Below the pieces are notes generated by a model. The model did no database searches, was not told the DNA's origin, and saw nothing but the letters and a program-made list of their open reading frames with translations. This document shows, piece after piece, positions 1 to 5,901 of a DNA stretch of 5,917 bases. Each line of letters starts with the position of its first letter. The first letter of the stretch is position 1. The stretch covers positions 1 through 5,917 of the forward strand of contig JAURNA010000218.1 of NCBI GenBank assembly GCA_030830385.1, given 5' to 3'. The translations under genes and the position numbers were made by a program. Source of the DNA: Crocinitomicaceae bacterium (GTDB taxonomy: Bacteria > Bacteroidota > Bacteroidia > Flavobacteriales_D > Crocinitomicaceae).

Positions 1-1192
1 AACTCGTATCTTTATCGTAGGCCTCTTGTTCGGTAATGGCGACCTCATTGTTGAAAAACTTCGGCTCGAAGTTCGGCTGGAAGTCGTATGAATCGAAAAC
101 CGCTACCGTGTTACAAGTCGACGTCTCGTTTTTGTACTTCACGCCATAGTCCAAGTCCTGACGTATGAGAACGCACATTGTATCCCCCGGATGATCGAAT
201 GTTTGTTTGATGGTGAAATAATCGTACACCAGAAGATTTCCCTTCTGCATGGTCAGTTCCAGTTTTTGAACCAACCAGAGTGAGTCGACCACATAAATGT
301 ATCCTTCGAGTGTGGTTGTCGCCGAGTTTCGTGGAATGATTTTGATCTTATGGATTTTGTGTCCGTTCTCTTCGTATTGGTCTTCCAAGCGGTATTTGTA
401 CGAAAGGATTCCCGGGCCTGAAATGGGAGAACTCACGGGAGTTTGGTGCAGGTCATCCAATCGGAGCAGGTTTTGGAAAAAGTCAAAATTCGACTTCACG
501 GTGGTCGTGTAGTACAGATGATTTCGTTCGCTTCCGCGTTGCTCAAATCCCTGCCGGACTTCTTTTACCTCGTTTCGATTTCCGAAGTGTCGGGTGAAGC
601 TGGTCTCGATGAGGTTCATATTTCCGGCAATTTCCTGTTGTTTTTTCTTCGCTTCCTCGGCAAACGGATCTTCGATGCCATTGGGATCCGTATTCTCAAC
701 TTCGTTGTCGTTTTTCTCCTTCTTGTCCTTCTCTTTTCGATCGATTTTCTCCACGGCCTTGATGTAGCCTTGTACGGTATGCGGACGATTCCATTGGCTG
801 ATCTGATCGCGTTTTTTCACCACTTTTAACATGATTTCACGACCCGGATTCGACTTTTTTGCTGAAACACTCACCGACTCAATGTCTTGATAGCTTCTTG
901 GAAAGAGTTGCATATCCTTGCGAACCGGACTTCCGGTAACCACCGTCACGTAGGCCTCACGATCATCGTATCCCGTTGCGGAGAATACCAAAAAGTACTC
1001 GCCTTCGAGCAAACGCATTTCGTAATATCCTTCTTGATTGGCGAGTGTTCGTTGACCTGCTTCATTTTTGACGTACACTTTCGCGAAAGGGATGGGTAAT
1101 CCTGTTTCGTCAGTGACGATACCACTTAACGTTTCCTGACCAATGCCAGAAAATGAAGTGTACACAATGAAGATGGCAAGAAAGTATTTCAT
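1..1192 (-). CDS. DUF5686 family outer-membrane protein with carboxypeptidase-regulatory-like domain (N-terminal part, cut by window edge)
   Basis: I translated this frame by hand. It starts at ATG 1190-1192 and stays open for 397 codons to the left edge, so the C-terminus is missing. Residues 1-18 (MKYFLAIFIVYTSFSGIG) form a signal peptide, probably cut before Q19. Residues 20-95 form a carboxypeptidase-regulatory-like beta-sandwich (LSGIVTDETGLPIPFAKVYV, then GYYEMRLLEGEYFLVFSATG), as commonly found at the N-terminus of Bacteroidota TonB-dependent-receptor-like proteins. The middle part matches my memory of DUF5686, including a segment resembling GYIYVVDSLWLVQKLEL. Family members end in a predicted outer-membrane barrel, which would lie outside this window. 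The molecular function of DUF5686 is not established. Residues 145-187 are an unusually charged Lys/Glu/Asp-rich stretch. There is no Shine-Dalgarno sequence. A TAnnTTT-like box lies 26 bases upstream. The gene is separated from its right-hand neighbour by 138 bases, so it is probably transcribed on its own. Confidence 0.88.
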   Translation of the reverse strand, partial: MKYFLAIFIVYTSFSGIGQETLSGIVTDETGLPIPFAKVYVKNEAGQRTLANQEGYYEMRLLEGEYFLVFSATGYDDREAYVTVVTGSPVRKDMQLFPRSYQDIESVSVSAKKSNPGREIMLKVVKKRDQISQWNRPHTVQGYIKAVEKIDRKEKDKKEKNDNEVENTDPNGIEDPFAEEAKKKQQEIAGNMNLIETSFTRHFGNRNEVKEVRQGFEQRGSERNHLYYTTTVKSNFDFFQNLLRLDDLHQTPVSSPISGPGILSYKYRLEDQYEENGHKIHKIKIIPRNSATTTLEGYIYVVDSLWLVQKLELTMQKGNLLVYDYFTIKQTFDHPGDTMCVLIRQDLDYGVKYKNETSTCNTVAVFDSYDFQPNFEPKFFNNEVAITEQEAYDKDTS

Positions 1193-1218
1193 TGTAGCTT
1201 AGACTACTTCGGCCCTGC

Positions 1219-1226
1219 GAAAGTTA
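1219..1226 (-). promoter_or_regulatory. Probable -7 box upstream of the DUF5686 gene
   Basis: On the minus strand this reads TAACTTTC, one mismatch from the Bacteroidota -7 consensus TAnnTTTG, and it ends 26 bases before the ATG at 1192. I see no clear TTTG/TTG -33 element 19-21 bases upstream. A loose dyad (GGTAC...GTACC, 1229-1248) covers the expected -33 region. The rest of the 1193-1330 gap holds no ORF and no convincing terminator. The position is good but the box is imperfect. Confidence 0.35.
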
Positions 1227-1330
1227 CAGGTACTTAAATGTACGTACCGCTGGCGTTATAACCGATGGAACTCGTATAAGTAACGATTCTCCGATGAAAA
1301 AAGTAAGAAAAAGAGGATAAACGGCGATTT

Positions 1331-1564
1331 TCAGGATGGAGATTCCTCATTTTTCTGCTGATTCTCCATGTATTCCATGTGTCGCTTCATTCGTTTCATC
1401 ATCCATTTACGAAGAAAGTACATCGCAAAGGACATGATAGCCATCAGGTAGTATGCGCCCCATTTACGAAACCCTTGCGTAAGTACCAGATAAGTAATGG
1501 AAATGGTGATAAACGTTCCGACAAAGAGCCAGAAATAGAGCATGATTTTGTTGTACCGCTGCAT
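1331..1564 (-). CDS. Small two-helix membrane protein, function unknown
   Basis: This is a 77-residue protein beginning MQRYNKIML and ending in TGA at 1331-1333. Two hydrophobic segments (about 8-28 and 35-51) are joined by a short loop containing TQGFRKW, so an inner-membrane hairpin is likely. The tail is strongly basic and rich in methionine (RKWMMKRMKRHMEYMEN, about 52-68), then polar and acidic. I chose ATG 1562-1564. The same frame opens with a TTG at 1582, but that codon overlaps a consensus -7 box, so it is probably not used. A later ATG at 1543 would remove only the first seven residues and keep both helices. From memory, small membrane proteins of this kind often follow lptC in Flavobacteriia. 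I cannot assign a named family or a function. The 283-base gap to lptC and a private promoter-like box suggest it can be expressed separately. Confidence 0.72.
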   Translation of the reverse strand: MQRYNKIMLYFWLFVGTFITISITYLVLTQGFRKWGAYYLMAIMSFAMYFLRKWMMKRMKRHMEYMENQQKNEESPS

Positions 1565-1579
1565 CGGATGATTTTTGTG

Positions 1580-1587
1580 CAAAGGTA
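1580..1587 (-). promoter_or_regulatory. Bacteroidota-type -7 box for the small membrane protein gene
   Basis: On the minus strand this reads TACCTTTG, an exact match to TAnnTTTG, followed by C as often seen in Flavobacteriia. The box ends 15 bases before the chosen ATG at 1564, which implies a very short leader. No good -33 TTTG is visible at 19-21 bases upstream. Its position argues for the ATG at 1564 over the TTG at 1582, which lies inside the box. Confidence 0.5.
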
Positions 1588-1593
1588 ATCAAA

Positions 1594-1749
1594 CTACTCT
1601 TTGTTACACGGTTTCATGTGTACGTTGTAGCATTTCAGCGTGACTTCAGCGGGATTTTCCGCATCAAAGCACTCCGCTGCTTTGGGAACCATGGAACGAT
1701 AACGTTGTAGGAGCGCCCGGAAACAAGATGTCACAGGCAGAAATTTCAC
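1594..1749 (-). CDS. Possible short cysteine-containing ORF between lptC and the membrane protein gene
   Basis: The frame has no stop from just after an in-frame TGA at about 1822 down to TAG at 1594-1596. Starts in this frame are GTG at 1747-1749 (51 residues, VKFLPVTSCFRALL...) or ATG at 1690-1692 (32 residues, MVPKAAECFDAENPAEV...). The last 30 codons look coding-like: many begin with a purine, and the peptide is compositionally ordinary. The longer form has four cysteines (SCF, ECF, KCY, PCN), two of them in KCYNVHMKPCNKE at the C-terminus. I recognise no family. There is no clear signal peptide, no Shine-Dalgarno sequence and no convincing promoter. It could be a small gene, a decayed remnant, or a chance frame over a structured untranslated region. 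It ends 7 bases before the -7 box of the next gene. Confidence 0.27.
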   Translation of the reverse strand: MKFLPVTSCFRALLQRYRSMVPKAAECFDAENPAEVTLKCYNVHMKPCNKE

Positions 1750-1847
1750 AAATGTTGTTTTTGAGTAAGAGATATTACAAAGCCTGTGCCGTAAACCGTT
1801 AGAAACCGGTTCGTTGATTCAGCGGTAAGAGGGATTGATTGAAGGTG

Positions 1848-2411
1848 CTATTTTTTATCCCGATCGGCTCCAATTGTAGCTACTGGATTCAGGATTTTAT
1901 AGGTGTCGAAGGATTGGGTTGTGCGAATGCCTTGCCCGTAACCCGATTCGGTAGGGGAAGTAACGTATACGTTTTTATCGGTGTAAATCGTACTGTCGTT
2001 TTGATTCCACCAGAGTTCCTCTGTTTCGAGCAATTGTTCTTTGGCGAGGTTCTTCAGGTTCACCGAATCGCGTACAAGCATTTTGCCAGTTGCGTGGTCT
2101 ACTTCACCATATTGTGCGGTCAGGGTGGAAACAACGATACCTGTTTCGTTGTAAAAGTCAACTTTTAATCCTCTGCGCAGCTTGGTAACTTGTTTGGGTT
2201 TGTAGTATGCTTCAGCGTATTCGGCGCGCACTTTTACACGGACGTAACCGGAATCGGTATAGATGAGTTCGAGATTTTCGGTTACCTGATCAGGTGCTTT
2301 TGGGTCGTAGGTTACCCGTTGGATGGCATCCAGGTCGTTTACACATGAAAAAAGAATACCTGTCAGGAGTATGACAGGTATTCTGTAATATACGAATGAA
2401 AGTAAATTCAT
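1848..2411 (-). CDS. lptC: LPS export ABC transporter periplasmic protein LptC (lipoprotein form)
   Basis: LptC takes lipopolysaccharide from the LptBFG transporter in the inner membrane and passes it to the LptA bridge toward the outer membrane. This 187-residue protein has a type II signal peptide with lipobox LFSC, so Cys23 would be acylated. A lipidated LptC is usual in Bacteroidota, unlike the transmembrane anchor of E. coli LptC. The family pattern follows in order: an ENLELIYTDSGYVRVKV strand at about 45-61, RGLKVDFYNETGIVVSTLTA at about 80-99, LLETEELWWNQNDSTIYTDK at about 127-146, then VYVTSPTESGYGQGI at about 148-162. These strands fit the beta-jellyroll of Lpt proteins. The ATG at 2409-2411 lies 3 bases after the stop of the TPR gene, so translational coupling is likely. 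Codons 10-22 contain a terminator-like hairpin. Within the gene, ATA isoleucine codons occur only there (I11, I14); the other Ile codons are ATC or ATT. Confidence 0.9.
   Translation of the reverse strand: MNLLSFVYYRIPVILLTGILFSCVNDLDAIQRVTYDPKAPDQVTENLELIYTDSGYVRVKVRAEYAEAYYKPKQVTKLRRGLKVDFYNETGIVVSTLTAQYGEVDHATGKMLVRDSVNLKNLAKEQLLETEELWWNQNDSTIYTDKNVYVTSPTESGYGQGIRTTQSFDTYKILNPVATIGADRDKK
2348..2384 (-). terminator. Terminator-like hairpin with T run inside the lptC signal-peptide codons
   Basis: The minus strand has a perfect 13-bp inverted repeat: arms AGAATACCTGTCA (2384-2372) and TGACAGGTATTCT (2365-2353), with loop TACTCC. The second arm runs straight into TTTTTT (2353-2348). A stem, short loop and U-tract in the direction of transcription is the form of an intrinsic terminator. 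It begins 27 bases after the lptC ATG and encodes residues R10 to S22. It could act as an attenuator that lowers lptC relative to the genes upstream, with translating ribosomes preventing the fold, or as a structure controlling early translation. Only 5 of 13 pairs are G-C, so the stem is of moderate strength. The symmetry is read directly from the sequence; the function is inferred. Confidence 0.5.
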
Positions 2412-2414
2412 GTT

Positions 2415-3713
2415 TTAAGGGTTCACCGAAACCCCATAGCAAGACAAGGATACGGAGGCAGGGTTTCCGTTGTCGAATTTTTCGGATTCCGTTGGGAAAT
2501 TGGCTTGGTATGACCCGATGAGCCCTCCTACATTTTCACCTGCCGATGATGCTTGTTGAAGGAGTTGCACAGCATATATGTAGTTGCACTTGCGCTCAAA
2601 TGTACTTGATCCGCAATTGTTCGCATTTGCGGCAACACACTGTCCGGCGATGCTCAATGCTCTTCCGCGGTTTTCTCCGCTTACGCTCATGGCTGAATTG
2701 TAGGCTGCCGAGTACGCGCGCATTTTGAACTGCATTGCTGCGATTCGGTATTGCATTTCCTGTTTTTTGGAATCGTCCGTTGTATTTTCCTTGATGTCTC
2801 GATAGATGGCAATTGCCTCTTTAGGCCCAACGAGTTTTGCTTTCATCATTTTAGCATCTTCAGACGTTGGATCAACCGCGATCAGAGCATCGATCAGCTT
2901 CATGTACTCGTCGCTTTCATCGCATTCCTTTCTCTCCAGGAGTTCGATCATATTTAAAAGTGACTTCTTTGATGCGTCTTTGTCTTCTGGTAGAGATGCA
3001 ATGTATCCATCGATTTCGGGAAGGAGGTCGTCACAACTTTTGACCAGGTAATCCAGGTAACCATCGAGGTTGGATTGTGTTGCGGCTGCCGCTCCCTTTT
3101 CTCCTAAAAGTGCAGTGTATTCAAAGTACTCCTGAATCAGGCGCTTCTTCATCGCTGGCTTGTCGGTGTCAGCAGTTTCCAGATACAACATATACGTGTT
3201 GTAGTATGCGTATGGAATGTACGACTCGTGGGTTTCTTGCCCTTTTTTCGTGATGGCTCTTCTGAACAAATCATCGGATTTGGTTCGATCGATATTCGTT
3301 GCAGACAGCATGATCGAAGCGCGGAAAAGATCGTTTGCTTCATTGTAGAATCCCAGCGATTCCTGTTTGTCAAACGCTTCGATCAACGTATCGGTATAGG
3401 CTTTTTTGATTGCCTCGTCCGTTTCTCCGTTCACGGCGTTCATCAAACTACCGACCAGCCGATCCCAGTTGTCTTTGTCGAAGCCACCACAGATTTTTTC
3501 TCCCATGAGGTAGTACATGGAGGCCTCCTGATATAGTTTGGTCTGCGTGGCAGCATCAATCCCTTCAATTTGGGATTTCTTGATTGCTTCTCCTGCCAGA
3601 AATCGCATTCGATCGCATTCTCTGTTTTCTTCGTTTTGTGCCTGAACAAAACCAGACACAGCAACCAAGGCAATTAGAAGTAAGTTCATTTGCATTTTCA
3701 TCATTTTTCGCAT
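2415..3713 (-). CDS. Secreted helical-repeat (TPR-like) protein encoded next to lptC
   Basis: This is a 432-residue protein with signal peptide MRKMMKMQMN followed by LLLIALVAVSGFVQA, probably cut before Q26, so it is periplasmic or envelope-located. The mature part is almost entirely predicted helix with alternating hydrophobic and charged positions typical of tetratricopeptide-like repeats. One recognisable helix pair is YRIAAMQFKMRAYSAAYNSA, within about 319-361. The end carries a cysteine-containing motif, GQC-VAANANNCGSSTFERKC (C359, C367, C376), and a final SLSCYGV. From memory the CGS-x-FE-(K/R) segment recurs in Flavobacteriia homologues beside lptC; no mechanism is established to my knowledge. 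I chose ATG 3711-3713, 5 bases after the barrel gene's stop. An ATG at 3728 would overlap that gene and add MGLNY before the basic signal-peptide start. Its even number of cysteines suggests possible disulfides. A scaffold role for the neighbouring barrel protein or LptC is inference. Confidence 0.82.
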   Translation of the reverse strand: MRKMMKMQMNLLLIALVAVSGFVQAQNEENRECDRMRFLAGEAIKKSQIEGIDAATQTKLYQEASMYYLMGEKICGGFDKDNWDRLVGSLMNAVNGETDEAIKKAYTDTLIEAFDKQESLGFYNEANDLFRASIMLSATNIDRTKSDDLFRRAITKKGQETHESYIPYAYYNTYMLYLETADTDKPAMKKRLIQEYFEYTALLGEKGAAAATQSNLDGYLDYLVKSCDDLLPEIDGYIASLPEDKDASKKSLLNMIELLERKECDESDEYMKLIDALIAVDPTSEDAKMMKAKLVGPKEAIAIYRDIKENTTDDSKKQEMQYRIAAMQFKMRAYSAAYNSAMSVSGENRGRALSIAGQCVAANANNCGSSTFERKCNYIYAVQLLQQASSAGENVGGLIGSYQANFPTESEKFDNGNPASVSLSCYGVSVNP

Positions 3714-3718
3714 GTAAT

Positions 3719-5095
3719 TTAGTCCCAAATGCGTTTTCTAAACCATCGGTCTCCCACAGGTGCTATCAAGAGACCAACGTTGAATCCGACGTATCGTTCT
3801 CGCAGCAGTGCTGAGTTTCCTGTGCCACGTTGGCCCAGTGTAACCCCCATGTTCATGCTCGATAGCGATCCTTTGATGGTGATTGGTAAACCTACACCAA
3901 AAGTTGTGCCAAAATCAGAGACTTGTTCTCCTCCTTGTCCGTACGGAAGCGTGTAATAATATCCACCGATTCGGTAGCGCATTCGCTCAAAGTACTTGTA
4001 CATAGATGTTTTCAATACTTGCGTCTCGGGTGTGAACTCGGCGCCGCATGTAATGCGATGTGTGCTGAAATAGCGTGTTCCGACACTGTCGAAGGGAACG
4101 CTGAACCGAGACCAATCGGACGTGGTGTATGTGAGGTACAGGTTCCATTGGTTGTTTAAGCGATGTCCTAAATCATTTGAGGCGAGTCTGCGAAGTGTGT
4201 ATTGTGCGCCGAAACTCAGAGCAGGGACGGACGAAATGCGGGAATTGGAGTCTGCACTACCCGTGATGCTCAACGTATCGTAGGTTTCCGGGTTGTCTAT
4301 GTTTCCAGCGTAGAAAAGTCCTTTCCAATAGCGTATGTTCAAATCCTGCTCCAGGTCAATGACCGAACTTAGAGTCAGGGTGTGTTTCTTTCCGAAATCC
4401 TTCATGACGTACAGTCCGAGGTCGTAGTGAAGGGATTTGGCGCGGATGTTGCGTTGTTCAACTCCTCCCGCAATGTTTATTCCACCTGATTCAAACAATG
4501 TTGCAGAGCGTTGGTTTGTAACCGTTCCGAACAGATACCCAATGTTCGAGCCAATTGCTACGCTCAATCCAATGGAATCGCGTTTGAGGATTTTTGCTGA
4601 GAGGCCCACAAATGCTTCGTTGATACTTCCTTTTCCTGAGTATGCATACAAGAGTGAATCGTTGTCTACGTGTTTAACGCTCGAAAAAGAATATCCTCTT
4701 CTCGAGTAGGGTTTGAGCCCGAGTGCCAGTCCAAATCTGCTACGAAATGGCACGGCGAATGTAAAGTCGGAAATGGAACTTACGGGTGAATACGAATCCA
4801 GATCACCATTGCGATAAAACGAAAAACGGGATGATTCACCCAATGAAAAGATCGGCATTCCGGATGCCAGAAAGCAATAGGTTGCCGGGTTGTAAAAGTT
4901 CAAAATGGTTGAATCTACCACAGATATGTTCGAGTTTCCGATTCCGGACATCATTCCGTGATCTGTCGTTCCGATGTCACCAAACCCAAGCGCGCTGTAT
5001 GGCGAGTTGGACGCAACCTGGGCGTTCAATCCCAGGCTTAAAAGGAGAAGCAACGCTGGGAGGCAACGCTTAGATATTAAAGAGATATAACTCAT
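3719..5095 (-). CDS. Outer-membrane beta-barrel protein of the coaX-lptC cluster
   Basis: This is a 458-residue protein with a signal peptide (MSYISLISKRCLPALLLLLS...LNA), probably cut between A25 and Q26. The mature protein opens with SNSPYSALGFGDIG, a (N/T)SPYS-x-(F/Y)G-(I/F)G-(D/E) signature that I associate with a widespread Bacteroidota outer-membrane family, sometimes loosely annotated as FadL-like. The rest shows alternating amphipathic strands with many aromatic residues and Gly/Ser/Asp turns, as in a barrel of roughly 12 or more strands. The protein ends VGDRWFRKRIWD. The C-terminus is not the classic terminal Phe, but W457 is next to last. The ATG at 5093-5095 lies within the end of coaX (26-base overlap). 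AGGGA sits just upstream of it, the only Shine-Dalgarno-like sequence in the window, though spaced closely. The substrate is unknown. The location suggests an envelope role tied to the TPR protein and LptC. Confidence 0.8.
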   Translation of the reverse strand: MSYISLISKRCLPALLLLLSLGLNAQVASNSPYSALGFGDIGTTDHGMMSGIGNSNISVVDSTILNFYNPATYCFLASGMPIFSLGESSRFSFYRNGDLDSYSPVSSISDFTFAVPFRSRFGLALGLKPYSRRGYSFSSVKHVDNDSLLYAYSGKGSINEAFVGLSAKILKRDSIGLSVAIGSNIGYLFGTVTNQRSATLFESGGINIAGGVEQRNIRAKSLHYDLGLYVMKDFGKKHTLTLSSVIDLEQDLNIRYWKGLFYAGNIDNPETYDTLSITGSADSNSRISSVPALSFGAQYTLRRLASNDLGHRLNNQWNLYLTYTTSDWSRFSVPFDSVGTRYFSTHRITCGAEFTPETQVLKTSMYKYFERMRYRIGGYYYTLPYGQGGEQVSDFGTTFGVGLPITIKGSLSSMNMGVTLGQRGTGNSALLRERYVGFNVGLLIAPVGDRWFRKRIWD

Positions 5096-5786
5096 AAATC
5101 CCTATCAGGGTCAAATTTTCGACTGCAAAGATGTCATTTTTTGAATGGATATCAAAGTGAGCCGCGTCTCCACCGGTCACAAAAAACGTTAAGCCCGGAA
5201 ATTGCGATTCGTACTGGTTTACAAAGCCATCCAATTCGTACTGAATTCCCCGTATAACACCAGATTCAATACTCTGTTCCGTTGTATTCCCGATGAGTTG
5301 CTCCGGGTGTGTTTTCGAAAGCAGAGGTAATTTACCCGTATGATCATGGAGTGATTTGTAGCGAAGATTGATCCCGGGGGAAATGGAACCGCCGAGATAT
5401 CCAACTTCTTTGTCGTATAGGTCAAACTTGATACAGGTACCCAGATCAATGCATGCGGCATACCGTGTTTTTGCTCTGGAGTGCAGGTACATTGTGTTGC
5501 AGAGGCGGTCCATTCCGAGGGTGGGGCTTTTGTATTTACTGGCAAAAGGTAGGTTGGCCGAAGCATGAATCAGCGTTGCTTCCAGTGTTTCGAGAATCGC
5601 TTGTGTTTCTGTGTCCGATCGTACGGAAGAAACAACCATTTTGAATCCGGGATACAAATCCAATAGCGTATGGATGTCTTCATTGGCTACGGAATCCGAA
5701 GCGATCAGTTCTCCGTTTGAGAACGCACCAATTTTCACGCGGGTATTCCCTGCATCAAGAACGAGTATGTTTTGCAAAGCATCCAT
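5070..5786 (-). CDS. coaX: Type III pantothenate kinase
   Basis: CoaX phosphorylates pantothenate to 4'-phosphopantothenate with ATP, the first step of coenzyme A synthesis, in the cytoplasm. The 238-residue protein carries the family motifs in order: LDAGNTRVKIG (10-20, phosphate-binding DxGNTxxK), GMDR (91-94, with the catalytic Asp of GxDR), DLGTCIKFD (114-122, second ASKHA phosphate motif), GGSISPG (132-138), GNTTEQSIESG (166-176) and TGGDA (204-208). Length is slightly short of the usual 240-260. I chose ATG 5784-5786 (MDALQNILVLDAGNT). The frame is open further upstream, but those residues contain no family motif and cross a consensus -7 box. With this ATG only 4 bases lie between the box and the start, so the mRNA may be leaderless. 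The stop TAA at 5070-5072 lies inside the barrel gene. Type III enzymes usually resist feedback inhibition by CoA and need a monovalent cation; this is family knowledge and is not visible here. Confidence 0.93.
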   Translation of the reverse strand: MDALQNILVLDAGNTRVKIGAFSNGELIASDSVANEDIHTLLDLYPGFKMVVSSVRSDTETQAILETLEATLIHASANLPFASKYKSPTLGMDRLCNTMYLHSRAKTRYAACIDLGTCIKFDLYDKEVGYLGGSISPGINLRYKSLHDHTGKLPLLSKTHPEQLIGNTTEQSIESGVIRGIQYELDGFVNQYESQFPGLTFFVTGGDAAHFDIHSKNDIFAVENLTLIGIYELYLFNI

Positions 5787-5790
5787 AGGC

Positions 5791-5798
5791 CAAAGATA
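5791..5798 (-). promoter_or_regulatory. Bacteroidota-type -7 box for coaX and its operon
   Basis: On the minus strand this reads TATCTTTG, an exact match to TAnnTTTG. It ends 4 bases before the coaX ATG (5786), so transcription would start at or next to the start codon. No clear -33 TTTG is visible; a T-rich stretch (5804-5811) lies in the spacer. This is the only good promoter candidate upstream of the coaX-barrel-TPR-lptC block. Confidence 0.55.
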
Positions 5799-5846
5799 GA
5801 AACGAAAAAAAATGGAAGGCTGTACATCAAATAAAAAAAGAAGTAT

Positions 5847-5854
5847 TAAATTTG
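5847..5854 (+). promoter_or_regulatory. Bacteroidota-type -7 box for the tRNA transcript
   Basis: On the plus strand this reads TAAATTTG, an exact match to TAnnTTTG, followed by CACGC. It lies 47 bases before the tRNA 5' end, which leaves room for a leader removed by RNase P. I see no TTTG -33 element. It faces away from the coaX box at 5791-5798, with 48 bases between the two boxes, so the two promoters may share or compete for upstream sequence. Confidence 0.5.
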
Positions 5855-5901
5855 CACGCGCCTTCGTAATGCGAAAGCAAAGTGAGGTCTGCACTACGGA
5901 T

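Noticed and set aside
664..689. CGGATC...GATCCG inverted repeat within the DUF5686 gene
   Set aside because: It is a 6-bp stem with a 14-base loop inside coding sequence, which is expected by chance.
443..829. Plus-strand 128-codon frame rich in hydrophobic residues, resembling a membrane protein
   Set aside because: It lies antisense to the DUF5686 gene. Its Phe/Leu-rich runs are the complement of the Lys/Glu-rich segment of that gene, and it has no family signature.
1194..1207. GTAG...CTAC hairpin just before the DUF5686 start codon as a translational control element
   Set aside because: A 4-bp stem is too weak and too common to support a claim.
1839..2168. Plus-strand 109-codon frame opposite lptC
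   Set aside because: It is antisense to the well-supported lptC and has no motif or promoter of its own.
3710..3734. Inverted repeat CGCAT...ATGCG at the barrel/TPR gene junction as a terminator
   Set aside because: The stem is only 5 bp with a 15-base loop, it spans stop and start codons of a tightly coupled gene pair, and it lacks a proper T-run.
5219..5566. Minus-strand 115-codon frame inside coaX
   Set aside because: It overlaps the catalytic motifs of coaX in another frame, and the coaX frame is certain.
5787..5894. N-terminal extension of coaX by 36 residues using a non-ATG start
   Set aside because: The extension has no family motif, crosses a consensus -7 box and runs almost to the tRNA gene. 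The family begins just before the DxGNT motif.
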